A DNA stretch of 64,000 nt, from positions 7,237,001-7,301,000 of the forward strand of contig OY776124.1 in the NCBI GenBank assembly GCA_963675135.1, written 5' to 3'. Each line of letters begins with the position of its first letter. Within the stretch, counting starts at the first letter, position 1. The notes under the pieces are model-generated. The model had not been told where the DNA came from. It did no database searches and was given only the letters and a program-made list of their open reading frames with translations. This document shows positions 20,133 to 30,534 of the stretch, one piece after another. Made by a program: the position numbers and the translations under genes. Origin of the DNA: Galeopsis tetrahit (Eukaryota > Streptophyta > Magnoliopsida > Lamiales > Lamiaceae).

Positions 20133-23100
20133 CCCCCCATCAAGCATTGCGTGGGATGAAGACAAACGCAAAGCTTGGAGCGTAAAAATTCAAAAGATGG
20201 ACGTGGAAGACTCTTGGTAAAAATGTCAGCTAACTGAAGATGTGTTGGAACATATTGAGTGTGCAACCGACCAGCAGATACAAGCTCACGAACGAAATGG
20301 TTGTCGATGTCGATATGCTTGGCACGTTTATGAGCAACAGGATTTTGGCTGAGGAAGAGAGCACTGCGGTTGTCACACAAAAGTACTGGCCGATCGGGAG
20401 GAAGTTGATGAAGTTCACGAAGCAAGTTGGTGAGCCAAACAACTTCAGAGGCGAAATTAGCCAAAGCCCGATACTCAGACTCACAACTAGAGCGGGCAAC
20501 AGTGGGTTGTTTCTTTGCACTCCAAGAAACAAGATTTCCACCCAAAAAAATGGAATAACCATAAGTGGAACGACGCGTCTCAACACAACGGGCCCAGTCT
20601 GCATCAGAATAACCAACAATAGACCTGTCCGGACGATGAGTGAAAGATAGTCCAAAATGAACAGTGCCTTTCACGTAACGAAGAATCCTCTTAACTGCAG
20701 AGAAATGATCATCAGTAGGAGAATGGAGAAACTGACTCACAGAATTAACAGCATAGGAGAGGTCCGGACGAGTGATAGTAAGATACTGTAAAGCTCCCAC
20801 CAAAGAGCGGTACAATGTTGGATCCGAAAAAGGATCACCTGTGCTAACCAAGGATTCACCAGCTTGCAAAGGAGTGGCAATGGGTTTACAATCAAGCATG
20901 TCAGCACGGGATAAAATGTCATAGGCATATTTTGCTTGACCCACAAAAATGCCGTCAGAAGTGTATGAAATTTCAAGGCCCAAAAAATAATTTAATTTCC
21001 CTAAATCCTTAATTGCAAATTCCGCATGAGTACGAGCGATGAAACGACGAAGTAAGCCAGGATCATTGCCAGTGATCACAATATCATCGACATATAGAAG
21101 AAGAAAAATAATAGACGTACCCCGAAATAGGCAAAACAAGGAGGAGTCAGAGCGAGTCTGATAGAAACCCAACTTCAGTAAGTAGGTACTGAAACGCTGG
21201 TACCAGGCCAATGGAGCCTGTCGAAGACCATACAGGGCCTTTTTCAAGCGACAAACATGATCAGGGAACTGAGCATTCACGAACCCTGGAGGTTGAGACA
21301 TGAAGACAAGCTTTGGAAGAACCCCGTTCAAGAAAGCATTCTTCACATCCAGCTGATGAAGAGGCCACTTGTGATGAACAGATAGAGCAAGAATGACACG
21401 AACTGTTGCAGCCTTGACCACTGGACTGAAAGTATGATGAAAATCCGAACCCGGAACCTGAGTGAAACCTTGAGCTACAAGGCGAGCTTTATGACGCTCA
21501 ACAGAACCATCTGAGTGAAATTTGGTTCGGAAAACCCATTTAGAACCGACAATGTTGGTATTTGGTGGTCGTGGTACGAGATCCCAGGTGCAATTATGAT
21601 CCAAAGCATCAATTTCCTCCTGCATGGCACTAACCCAATGAGGGGATTTAGATGCAGATTTAAATCCCTTGGGCACGGAGGAACCGACAAGAGCTGAAAT
21701 GAGGGCGGTGGATGTTATGTCAACCGGATAACGCATCTTAAAAATGCCAGATTTCGCCCTAGTCGTCATGGGATGAGTGGACGGAAGAGGCGCTGGAGCA
21801 GGAATAGGATCGGGCTCGTGAATAGGATCGGGCTCGGGAATAGGCGGGTTGGCGGCACGCGGCTCAGTATCAGGTGGCGTGATCGGCTGTTGAGCGAGCA
21901 AAGGCGTGGAATCCGATTCGGGGCAGAATTGGCAAGGTGGAGCCAACCGTGGTTGTGCCGGAGGCGGCGAGACAGAGGCTGCCGGAGGGGAAGGTGAGCT
22001 GCTGTCAATAAAGCTCGAAATGGCGAGATCAGTAGCCTGTGAAGAAGAATTGCCTGAAAATGGAAATAAAAGTTCGTCAAACTGAGCATGACGAGATATA
22101 AAGACCTTGGCGGAAGCAGGATCGAAACACCTAAACCCTTTATGTGAACTGCTGTATCCCAAAAAAATGCAAGGACGACTGCGAGGTGAAAGCTTGTTGT
22201 CTGCATAATTCTGAAGATAAGGATAAACCCTACAACCAAAGGGTTTAAAAACGGCATAATTGGGAGAAGTATGAAAAAGTAACTCATACGGTGATTTATT
22301 ATCCAGCACAGAGGAAGGCAGGCGATTAATAACAAAAACGGTTGTAGCAAAAGCATCAAACCATAGTGAAGCTGGAGCAAAGGCGTAAAAGAGCATAGAG
22401 AGGCCCGTCTCAGTGATGTGTCTATGCTTCCGTTCAGCCCAACCATTTTGTTGGGGAGTATGGGGGCAAGAAATACGATGCAAAATGCCATGTTGAGTCA
22501 TAAAAGAAGACATGCGATTATTGACAAATTCAGTTCCACCATCAGACTGAAAAACTTTCATGGTTGTCGAAAATTGATTACAGACAAAAGCATGAAAGCG
22601 CAAGAATACATCACAAAACTCAGACTTGGCACGCATAGGATACACCCAAGAAAAACGGGAAAAATCATCAATAAACACCGCATAATAACGATACCCCTCA
22701 GAAGTTTTAACTGGAGCAGGTCCCCATAAGTCACAATGCACCAAATTTAGAACACCAATAGCACGCTTATCATTTAAAGAAAACGGTAATTTCTTGCTCT
22801 TAGCCAATTGGCAAGGCGAACAAATATTCGGCTTGGGTAAAACTGAAGTAACAGACAATTGTCCCAATTTATTGAGTAAAGAAATAACAGAAAAAGAAAC
22901 ATGGCCTAGGCGTAAATGCCATAACTCAAAACTAGCTCGTAAATCCTTTGTGCGCAAAGCAGCAACCAAAGCCGAGCTACCCCTCTCCAGAATATAAAGG
23001 CCATTGTCACACCTGCCCTGAGCCAGTACTGCCTTGGTCAACCGATTCTGAATTTCAAAAGATTTATCAGAAAACACGACATCCACATTAAAATCCGATG

Positions 23101-23737
23101 TGAGTTTGCTAATAGATAAGAGGTTCTTAGTAATATGCGGTACCACCAAGACATCCAATAATTTAACAGCAGGGTTAATATGAGCAGAACCAATGTGGGA
23201 AATTGAAAGAGAATTTCCATTACCGACTATGACAGAACCATTACCAGAGTATGGAGCATAGGAGTCGAGAGTAGACGACTGAGACGTCATGTGGGCAGAT
23301 GCACCGGAATCGACATACCAATCAGGGTTTTGATTCGAATCAGAGATGTTGCAAATGGCACGGAAAGCTTGGGCTAGATTAGCCGAAGGATCCGATTGGC
23401 GAGGCTGGCTGGATGTGGCACGATTTTGCAGACTGATAAATTGAGGGCATTTATTTGCATAATGCTCCCCACGACACAATTGACAACGTGGAGGCCGGCG
23501 ATTGCCACGACCGCTACCGTTCTGATTCGGACGATTGCTGCCAGGATTTGAGCGAGGCTGAGGGTTGGTGTTCTGCTGCCGAAAGTGTCCAGAACCACCA
23601 GACCCATTTCCGCTGGAATTTGAAGCAACAAAGGCCGCTGGAGAGGGTTGAGAACCCTCCATAGCCTTATTTATGAGATCAAACTGAATGGCCTGATGTA
23701 GGATGTCACGAAGCGGAGGAACAGGTGACATGGCCAT
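20111..23737 (-). CDS. pol: Copia polyprotein (nucleocapsid, protease, integrase, RT, RNase H), 1208 aa open frame
   Basis: Order of domains: zinc knuckle CQLCRGEHYANKC (residues 85-97), aspartic protease DSGASAHM (143-150), gag-pre-integrase/integrase zinc finger (HLRLGHVS ... CSPCQLAK, about 275-315), integrase core (HCDLWGP, QSDGGTEF), Pro-rich linker (about 590-670), reverse transcriptase with catalytic YVDD near residue 880, and RNase H (ARSSCESEYRAL, LLCDNRSA). The domain order and uninterrupted frame are those of a functional Copia pol. The listed start is only the first Met after an in-frame TAG (23786-23788); the true protein starts upstream in gag. The short LTRs and gag type suggest the Ale/Retrofit side of Copia, with low certainty. 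Confidence 0.93.
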   Translation of the reverse strand: MAMSPVPPLRDILHQAIQFDLINKAMEGSQPSPAAFVASNSSGNGSGGSGHFRQQNTNPQPRSNPGSNRPNQNGSGRGNRRPPRCQLCRGEHYANKCPQFISLQNRATSSQPRQSDPSANLAQAFRAICNISDSNQNPDWYVDSGASAHMTSQSSTLDSYAPYSGNGSVIVGNGNSLSISHIGSAHINPAVKLLDVLVVPHITKNLLSISKLTSDFNVDVVFSDKSFEIQNRLTKAVLAQGRCDNGLYILERGSSALVAALRTKDLRASFELWHLRLGHVSFSVISLLNKLGQLSVTSVLPKPNICSPCQLAKSKKLPFSLNDKRAIGVLNLVHCDLWGPAPVKTSEGYRYYAVFIDDFSRFSWVYPMRAKSEFCDVFLRFHAFVCNQFSTTMKVFQSDGGTEFVNNRMSSFMTQHGILHRISCPHTPQQNGWAERKHRHITETGLSMLFYAFAPASLWFDAFATTVFVINRLPSSVLDNKSPYELLFHTSPNYAVFKPFGCRVYPYLQNYADNKLSPRSRPCIFLGYSSSHKGFRCFDPASAKVFISRHAQFDELLFPFSGNSSSQATDLAISSFIDSSSPSPPAASVSPPPAQPRLAPPCQFCPESDSTPLLAQQPITPPDTEPRAANPPIPEPDPIHEPDPIPAPAPLPSTHPMTTRAKSGIFKMRYPVDITSTALISALVGSSVPKGFKSASKSPHWVSAMQEEIDALDHNCTWDLVPRPPNTNIVGSKWVFRTKFHSDGSVERHKARLVAQGFTQVPGSDFHHTFSPVVKAATVRVILALSVHHKWPLHQLDVKNAFLNGVLPKLVFMSQPPGFVNAQFPDHVCRLKKALYGLRQAPLAWYQRFSTYLLKLGFYQTRSDSSLFCLFRGTSIIFLLLYVDDIVITGNDPGLLRRFIARTHAEFAIKDLGKLNYFLGLEISYTSDGIFVGQAKYAYDILSRADMLDCKPIATPLQAGESLVSTGDPFSDPTLYRSLVGALQYLTITRPDLSYAVNSVSQFLHSPTDDHFSAVKRILRYVKGTVHFGLSFTHRPDRSIVGYSDADWARCVETRRSTYGYSIFLGGNLVSWSAKKQPTVARSSCESEYRALANFASEVVWLTNLLRELHQLPPDRPVLLCDNRSALFLSQNPVAHKRAKHIDIDNHFVRELVSAGRLHTQYVPTHLQLADIFTKSLPRPSFEFLRSKLCVCLHPTQCLMGGIKGKIV
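20133..20138 (-). other. Polypurine tract of the 4.7-kb Copia
   Basis: Coding-strand GATGGGGGG directly abuts the 3' LTR, the expected primer site for plus-strand DNA synthesis. Confidence 0.75.
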
Positions 23738-23785
23738 CCGAGTATCTGCAAAGTTAGCAAAGAGCGAGCCAAGGCCACGAAGAAA

Positions 23786-24293
23786 CTAGTGACTCTTGTC
23801 GCCCTCGTCGACGGGTTTCCCAATTGTAGATAATTGATCACACAATAATTTAAATTGTTTACCATAATCAGAGACGGAAAGAGACTCACGACGCAAGGAG
23901 AGCAGTTGCTCGCGAAGTTGGTTGGCACAGGCTGTGGAGGCGTTGGCAAAGACGGACTCCAGCGCAAGCCAGGCGGCACGAGAGGAGGTGCAATTGAGAA
24001 CCTCAGCCATAGCCTCTAGTTCGAGTATGGCGAAGAGAACCCCAAGGAGTTTCTGATCGCGAAGGACCCACGCATCATATGCGGGATTGGGAGCATCAAC
24101 GCCGAATTCATTGGCGATGGTCTTGGACAGCGCGGTGGATGTGCCGTTGATGCATGATGGCAAGAAGATCGTGAGTGGCAGCCATGGAAAGAAACTGACA
24201 CTTCCACATGAGATATGTGGTGGAGGAGAGTTTGATCGGTACTAGGTGGATCATGGCCGTGGTGGATGCAACGGCTGGTGTGGTAGTAGACAT
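23786..24293 (-). pseudogene. gag: Gag of the 4.7-kb Copia, broken by a frameshift and a stop
   Basis: Starts at 24293 (MSTTTPAVASTTAMIHLVPI), with the usual Copia Gag entry motif TTYLMWKCQFLSM. A one-base frameshift near 24110-24163 moves the frame, after which it reads AWVLRDQKLLGVLFAILE and continues as a UBN2-type Gag to an in-frame TAG at 23786-23788. Beyond that TAG the same frame is the 1208-residue pol. Only two lesions separate this copy from a full gag-pol frame. Confidence 0.85.
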
Positions 24294-24381
24294 GGTGGGA
24301 ATTGCGACGTGAAGCGCAAGAAAAGAATGAAGAGAGATCGAGGAAGAAGAGAGACGGCAGAAGGATAATTAGGGTTTAATT

Positions 24382-24398
24382 GGTGAGACTTGATACCA
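24382..24398 (-). other. Primer-binding site of the 4.7-kb Copia
   Basis: The coding strand reads TGGTATCAAGTCTCACC immediately after the 5' LTR, a variant of the initiator-Met primer site. Confidence 0.75.
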
Positions 24399-24636
24399 TG
24401 TGAGAATGATTATGAGATCACCCTTAATTGGTGATTAGAGAATTCCACTAATATATACTTGGAGATTACTTGGGGAACAAGATCTTGGGGATTACTTGGG
24501 GAACAAGATCTTGGGGATTACTTGGGGATTACACCAAGATTTCCACAATTATGGGAAATCAAATCAAAGAGAATAAATCAACGAGTCTAATCTAAAAATA
24601 CAACAATAATGACTTTATACAATTTTTCCCTTAATA
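24399..24636 (-). repeat. 5' LTR of the 4.7-kb Copia
   Basis: 238 bp, one mismatch to the 3' LTR. Followed by TSD GTGAT at 24637-24641. Confidence 0.95.
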
Positions 24637-24641
24637 GTGAT

Positions 24642-25080
24642 GAATGAAATTACGTGTCGCTGTGAATGTGCGTCGAGAATGAAATTAAATTAGGAGATGT
24701 GATAGAATTATGGTTTAGCCCTTTTATATCGACTAGTGTAAAATTCGCGTATTAAGCGGGGTGGTAAAAGAAATTTATTATAAATTTTAATTTATATTGT
24801 TTAGTAAGTAAATTTATTATTTAAAATGAAAGGAGTTAGAAGAAAATGAGACTAAATTGATACATTTAATTTTTTTTATTATTTTTTTTCTATTCTTCGA
24901 GCAATAATAAATTAAATTAATGTTAATTATAGTAGATGTTCATGGCTTGTTTTGTTATGTTTTGATCTAGAAATTAAAAAAATATTTATGTTATCCTATT
25001 TAAAATGAAAGGAGTTAGAAGAAAAGGTTGAGATAGATGTGAGATTGACATGTCACGACACAACATGGGCTTACAAATAA
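24642..25080. other. AT-rich region without gene
   Basis: A 30-bp segment (ATTTAAAATGAAAGGAGTTA) occurs twice, near 24816 and 24998. No coding signal. Confidence 0.5.
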
Positions 25081-25089
25081 GGGTTAGTC

Positions 25090-25730
25090 TTATGTGAAAT
25101 ATTGCATACATGCATTTCATCCCAATTAGGCAAGTCAAAACCCTAAGTCCAAAAGTCAAATTAAGTCAATTTTAAAAAATTCGCGGGTCATAGGTCTGGA
25201 TCCGGATTGCCCAGAAAATTCGCGGGTTGCAAACAGGTGGTTTACTACATGACCAAAATATTGTTACTACAAGGCCAAAATATTACCACTACAAGGCCAA
25301 AAATTTAATACTACATGTCAAAACATTTTGAAAAATTCACTAAAAAATAAAGTCTCCCAGAATATTTTTGAACATGTAGTAATACATTTTTGACCTTGTA
25401 GTGATAAAATTTTGGTCATGTAGTAACATTGTTTTAGTCATGTAGTAGCCGAATAAGTCAAAATTATTTTAGTAATTTTGCCCCCAAAAAATAAGTGTCC
25501 AGAATATTTTTGGACTTGTAGTAATACACTTTTGACTTTGTAGTGACGAAATTTAGTTCTTGTAGTAACATAATTTTGGTCATGTAGTAAAATAATAATA
25601 TATTAGAGTGAAAATAAATATTTTAATTAAGGTTGACCCGCTTTGACCCGTGTTGACCCGCGTTGACCCACAAATTTTGACCTAATTACCTTAATTAGTC
25701 ATATTGCATGTATGCAATATTGCATATAAG
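25090..25730. mobile_element. Fold-back element with nested inverted repeats
   Basis: Outer arms: ATATTGCATACATGCAT near 25101 pairs with ATGCATGTATGCAATAT-like sequence near 25703-25719, and adjoining TAATT/GAC blocks also pair. Inner arms: TTTACTACATGACCAAAATA at 25241 pairs with the complement near 25573-25592. The interior is built from about 20-bp degenerate words (CTACAAGGCCAAAATATT and its complement) in opposite orientations on the two halves. No coding capacity and no clear TSD. Confidence 0.55.
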
Positions 25731-25739
25731 TTTTTGTTT

Positions 25740-27500
25740 ACAAATAAGTAGATTGAGTGAGGCTCCCGAAAAAAGGCTATCCATTTTTTAATTAACAAAA
25801 AAGAAAAAGGACCAAAAAAAAAAAGGAAAAAAAAACAGCAGAAAAAAAAAGGGCGGAAAAAAATTATATTAACACAATTGCAAAACATTATAAACACATA
25901 AATAATTGAAAATTTTGGTTAAAAAAAAATTGTTATTTGAATCAATTAGTATTAATTTAAAGGAAATCAAATTTAAATATTAAGTAAAATTAGATTTCAT
26001 TAAATTAGTAGGTTATTTTAGTCAAAGATATTTTTTGTGCTATTCCAAGGTAATTCAAATCATAATTTTGGGAATTTAAAATGATTGAGTGCATGCGAAA
26101 TTTAATTTATTTAAAACATTAAAAAAAAAAAAGATTTATGAGTATATTTAAAATACAAATTTCTTTATGTATGAAATACGTAACACACGAAGAAGATGAG
26201 AATTTCTGTTAAAACAAATTTTGTTTAAACAACTTATTAAATTAAATGCAAATCTTTTATTTTATTACCTAAATTTACAATTTCTCAATAATTAAAGACA
26301 ATCTCAAAAAAAAAAACAAAAAAAAAAAACTATTCATAATTATTACATAGTTCCAAAATTTTCTCGTCATTGATCAAATTTCTTAACAAAATCTCATATA
26401 TTTTGTAGGAATGATTATTGAAAGGGGAAAAATTTAATGATAATCTTAAATTTTGAATATTCAAAATTGAATTAACAAATATAAAATAGCAAAAATATCC
26501 TTTTAAATTTAAATAAGTAAAAATATTTAATTATAAAATAAAACTTTTACAAATGATTATTTTAAAACAGAAATTTAAAAGAAAAATAAATTAATTAAAA
26601 TTTAAACTAATCTTCTTCATCATCAAACCGATCACGATCACTATTTCTTTCCTATACTAATTAAATACTCAATCCGAAAAAAAAACCACCACCATTTTTT
26701 ATCGGTAAAAAAATTCCATTAAATTTGCTGAAAAACCTCAACAAATTACATGAAAATACAAATTCAAAACTTGAATCTGGACAAAAATTAAAAGATAGAA
26801 CAAAAATTATTGGAAAAATAAAAGATGAACAAAAATTACTTAAAAAATTAAAAGTTGAACAAAAATTATAAAAAAAATTAGTATGGAAAAATTAAAAGTT
26901 GAAAAAAAAAACGATTTCGAGATCGCAATTGTAAACTCCTAAAAATTTGTTGCAAAGAATCACAAATGTGGAGTGATTTGAGAAGAGAGAGATTGCATTT
27001 TATGACATGTGGTTGTTGAAATGTTTGCAATTGTAAATATATGATATTAAGATTTCAGCAAGAAATGTTATGTCAACATTTTCTTTTATCTCCTCATACA
27101 TAAAAGTACGGTTGGAGTCAGTCTCTTTTCTGAAATATATAGGAGCCGGAATCTCGATATTTCTTGATTCAAAGTTAAAATAAAATGAACTTAATATTAA
27201 AAATATATAAAGATAAACCATGTAGATTTAATCTGCATATGAATTTAAATAAACATTACCTGTTCCGAAACTCATTTATCTGCCATTGATTGATTGATAG
27301 TCGACTTGCAAACTTTGAATTTGAGATAAATTTCTCTTAAAAAATGTTCCATATATAATGTTAGATGTTGATTCACCCATCAATGCAATCAAAAAATTCT
27401 ATGAAAAAATATACAAATATTAAATAAGATACACGGTGTACTTGAGTCCAACTATATAGGAAATATAATTTATATATAGGATAAATAATAAAATATTTAA
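25740..27500. other. AT-rich region without gene
   Basis: Only homopolymer-rich frames. A local tandem repeat of AAAAGTTGAACAAAAATTA-like units occurs at about 26760-26910. The stretch 26940-27070 resembles 39480-39580 (ATGTTTGCAA...ATATATGATAT), suggesting a diverged dispersed repeat. Confidence 0.5.
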
Positions 27501-27510
27501 CAAAATTCAT

Positions 27511-27563
27511 TGTAGCATAGTGGTTGTCCTTTGATTGTGTTAGCATCATGTCCCAGGTTCGAA
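27511..27563 (+). mobile_element. SINE-like tRNA-derived head
   Basis: TGTAGCATAGTGGTTGTC matches a pol III A box and CCCAGGTTCGAATA a B box, 35-40 bp apart as in tRNA-headed SINEs. A-rich sequence follows. Flanking duplications are not clear, so this is a partial or old copy. A diverged second copy of the downstream A-rich part lies near 27715-27755. Confidence 0.5.
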
Positions 27564-27794
27564 TAATTTTTTAAAAAAAAATTTAGCAACAGTTTTTTTA
27601 TACATTATAAAAAAAGTACAAGTACTAGTAATATCATTAATTGCACTTACTAATAATATAATTAATAGTAATAAAAGTGCGAGTAAAAAAAAATAATAAA
27701 ACGTGTAAAATTAATAATAATTTTTTAAAAAAATTTTAGCACCAATTTTTCTAGATTATGGAAGTGCAAGTACAAATAAACAAAAGGTGTATCA

Positions 27795-28245
27795 TTAGCA
27801 TACACTTTTCAGTTATAATATCATACACTTTTCAATTATAATACCATACACTTTTCATTAATATATAACTTACATTTTTCATTAATAGAACATACACTTT
27901 TTAGTTATAATATCATACAATTTTCATTAAATAGATCATACACTTTGCAGTTATAATAACATACAATTTTCATTAAATAAACATACACTTTTCATTAATA
28001 GATCATACACTTTGCAGTTATAATAACATACACTTTTCATTAATATATAACTTACATTTTTCAGTTATAATATCATACACTGTTCAGTTATAATAACATA
28101 CACTTTTCAGTTATAATATCATACACTTTTCAGTTATAATAACATATATTTTTCATTAAAAACAATGTTGCACTTTTCAATATAGTAACATACACTTTTC
28201 ATTAAAAAAACAAAGATACACTTTTTAGTCATAATAACATACACT
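27795..28245. repeat. Tandem array of about 22-bp units (ATACACTTTTCAGTTATAAT)
   Basis: About 20 head-to-tail degenerate copies. Two alternating unit types are visible: one with CAGTTATAATA(A/T)C and one with CATTAATA. There are no spacers of conserved length and no leader, so it is a minisatellite, not a CRISPR. Confidence 0.85.
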
Positions 28246-28345
28246 TTTTCAAAAAAAAAAAAAAATCGAAAAAAAAAAATCGAAAAAAAAAATCGAAAAA
28301 AAAAAATCGAAAAAAAAATCGAAAAAAAAATCGAAAAAAAAAAAA
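28246..28345. repeat. (A)8-11TCG minisatellite
   Basis: Six or seven units of an A-run followed by TCG directly follow the 22-bp array. Confidence 0.85.
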
Positions 28346-28351
28346 AGGAAA

Positions 28352-28446
28352 AAGTCAAAGTTTGACCGTTGACCGGTCAACGGTGGTCAACAGTCAACAT
28401 TTGACTAGTAAAAGTCTACTCAAGTACATGGTGTACTTGAGTACAT
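28352..28446. repeat. TTGAC-rich palindromic cluster
   Basis: Contains CGTTGACCGGTCAACG (perfect palindrome), several further TTGAC/GTCAA cores, and CTCAAGTACATGGTGTACTT (hairpin CTCAAGTAC...GTACTTGAG). TTGAC is the core of WRKY-factor W boxes, but no gene lies near enough to propose regulation. The GTGTACTTGAGT word also occurs at 27437, on the other side of the array. Confidence 0.5.
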
Positions 28447-28479
28447 ACAAGACTTTGGCAAAGATTAAATCAGATCAAA

Positions 28480-28642
28480 TCAACTGCCATAAATTCTAGA
28501 AAATTAAAATACAATTTTTTTTAATCGGTAAAAAAATACACCTTGATTTAAATAAGATATTATAAAAAAATATACCTTAATTTAAATAAGATATTATAAA
28601 AAGATACACCTTGATTTTTAATATTTTGTTAAATAAGATATT
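28480..28642. repeat. Short tandem array that was the LINE target
   Basis: ACACCTTGATTTAAATAAGA-type units of about 40 bp occur three times. Related sequence (TTTAAATAAGATATTAAAAA) resumes at 38583, after the LINE, showing that the LINE landed within this array. Confidence 0.65.
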
Positions 28643-28663
28643 AAAAAGATAAAATCAAATGTT

Positions 28664-29696
28664 GATTTGTGCCTAGTGGGGAGGTTTCTTGCGAACCAAG
28701 AAGTGAATTTCAACATCGTCCGGAGCCGTATGGCCAGTACTTGGCGGCCAAACCGAGGGGTTACGATCACGGAGATTGGGGAAAGTCGCATGTTGTTCCA
28801 GTTCTATCATGCCTTGGATCTGAAGCGAGTCTTGGAGCTAGGGAGGGCCCTGGTCTTTCGGTAACCACCACCTGGTTACCCATAAACTCGAGATCGGGGA
28901 GACACCATTGACCGTGCCTTTGAATACACTAGCCTTCTGGGTCCAAATCTACAATGTACCCATGGGGTATTTTACGGAGAAGATAGGGACCATGTTGGGG
29001 AATTTCATCGGGGAATTATTGGAGTATGATGTTTCGAACCGAGGAGCTAGTTGGAAGCCTTACATGCGAATTCGGGTGAATGTGAATACCGATAGACCAC
29101 TGAAACGCCGAAAGAATATCAAACTAGGGACGGGTGATTCGGTCTCGGTGACGTTCAAGTATGAAAGATTACATGCTTTCTATTTCTATTGTGGAAAGAT
29201 CAACCACACGGAGAGCCGCTGTGACCTCCTTTTCGATGCGGGAGAAGGAACCCTGGAGAAAGGATGGGGACCGGACCTGAAAGCCCCAGATAGACGAGGT
29301 AAGCTGCTTGCGGGAGATCGATGGTTGAGACAAGGGGGGAGGAATATGGAAGATCATGGAGAGAGGAGGCAGCAGGAGGAGTTCAAACGAACACCTGGGA
29401 ATTTTGAGGACCCAGGCTACGGAACTTCAACATATGGTGCACGAGGAAAGGAGATTGTGACCTGCCATCGTGATTTTGGGAGGGGGAACTTGGCAAAAGA
29501 CCTGACTATCAATCCATTGTTCGACTATGACGAGACGGACCAGGAGGACATTACAGAAGCAAAGAAACGCAAAAGAGTTGATGGAACTACTGTTGGCACA
29601 CGCCCTGATTTGGAGAACGGCAGCTCATCATATTACATTGACGAAGAGAACCATTTTTTAGCGGCAGGCCCCGGTGGTGGGGCCCGACGGGAATAA
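28664..29696 (+). pseudogene. LINE ORF1 (DUF4283 + CCHC_4 zinc knuckle), truncated and frameshifted
   Basis: RNA-binding ORF1 product of plant L1 elements. It opens inside the DUF4283 domain (CLVGRFLANQEVNFN, MASTWRPNRGVTI). A frameshift near 28865-28905 intervenes, then the domain continues from 28908 (PLNTLAFWVQIYNVPMGYFT; RPLKRRKNIKL) to a zinc knuckle CGKINHTESRC near 29190-29225. An acidic/basic tail ends at TAA 29694-29696. The family's first about 60-80 residues are missing because of the 5' truncation. Confidence 0.9.
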
Positions 29697-30480
29697 TGAT
29701 TATCATAAGTTGGAATTGCAGGGGGCTCGGCAAACCCCCTGCGATTCGTGCTTTATGCGATCTTGTTAGATATCGCAGGCCGAATGTAATTTTTCTCTTT
29801 GAAACTCTTTCTAGTTCTAATAAAATCGAGGACACTCGTGTGCGTTTGGGTTATGATTGCGCTTTTTCTGTGGATTGTATTGGGAGGGGTGGAGGTCTAG
29901 CGGTGTTTTGGAATAATTCCTCAAACTGCCAACTGTTAAATTACTCTCAGAACCACATTGATTTACTTATTACGGATATTGAAGGAGATTGGAGGCTTAC
30001 GGGGTACTATGGACACCCGAAGCGGTATAGAAGAAGTCAGTCTTGGGGGCTATTAAGACAAATTGCAGGAGTAAATTCTTACCGTGGCTCTATGTAGGGG
30101 ATTACAATGACCTACTCTCAATTGAGGACAAGCGAGGGGCAGTGGCGCACCCAAACTGGTTATTCCGGGGCTTCCGGGAAGCTATTTTAGACTGTAATCT
30201 CTCGGACATCCCTCTTGAAGGCCACCAATTCACTTGGAGCAGAGGGAGAAGCACAGTAGGTTTGGTGGAGGAGAGATTAGATAGGGCGATGGGTAACCAG
30301 GGGTGGCATGAGAAATTCTCGACCGCTCGCTTATTTAATTTGGTTGCACCGGTATCAGACCACAACCCGATTATGGTTGACACGATTACGGTTGTAAGGA
30401 CGAAGAAACAACGGAGATTTCGGTTCGAAAATAAATGGTTTCAAGAGCCTGATGTTCGGAAGGTTGTGGAGAGAAGCTAG
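29696..30480 (+). pseudogene. LINE ORF2 endonuclease domain, frameshifted
   Basis: Starts MIIISWNCRGLGKPPAIRAL, directly at the ORF1 stop (ATAATG overlap). This is an APE-type endonuclease/exonuclease/phosphatase domain that nicks the insertion target. A frameshift near 30050-30095 moves the reading to LYVGDYNDLLSIEDKRGA, and the late motif SDHNPI is present near 30355. An in-frame TAG at 30478-30480 separates it from the RT part. Confidence 0.9.
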
Positions 30481-30534
30481 GGGGCCTCCCGTGAATTTGG
30501 AGTACTCGAGAAGCTGGGTGAAACGGCTGATTCT

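Larger units (their letters stand above)
19895..24636 (-). mobile_element. Complete Copia retrotransposon, 4742 bp, TSD GTGAT
   Basis: Two 238-bp LTRs (19895-20132, 24399-24636) differ by a single base (T versus A in CAACAATA/TTGAC) and enclose gag-pol on the minus strand. Flanking GTGAT occurs at 19890-19894 and 24637-24641. The near-identical LTRs imply recent insertion, yet gag carries a frameshift and a stop, so the copy probably cannot move without help. LTR ends on the coding strand are TA...CA rather than TG...CA. Confidence 0.95.

Noticed and set aside
20230..23664. Several open frames of 60-240 codons on both strands inside the 4.7-kb Copia
   Set aside because: They are shadows of the 1208-codon pol frame; none has motifs of its own.
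27795..28245. Regular short repeats as a CRISPR-like array
   Set aside because: Units are contiguous and degenerate with no unique spacers, and the context is a plant nuclear genome.
28134..28358. 74-codon Phe-rich frame
   Set aside because: Translation of the (A)nTCG minisatellite; low complexity.
28352..28400. W-box cluster as a defence-gene promoter
   Set aside because: No host gene follows; the nearest downstream sequence is a truncated LINE. TTGAC repeats are explained as part of a repeat cluster.
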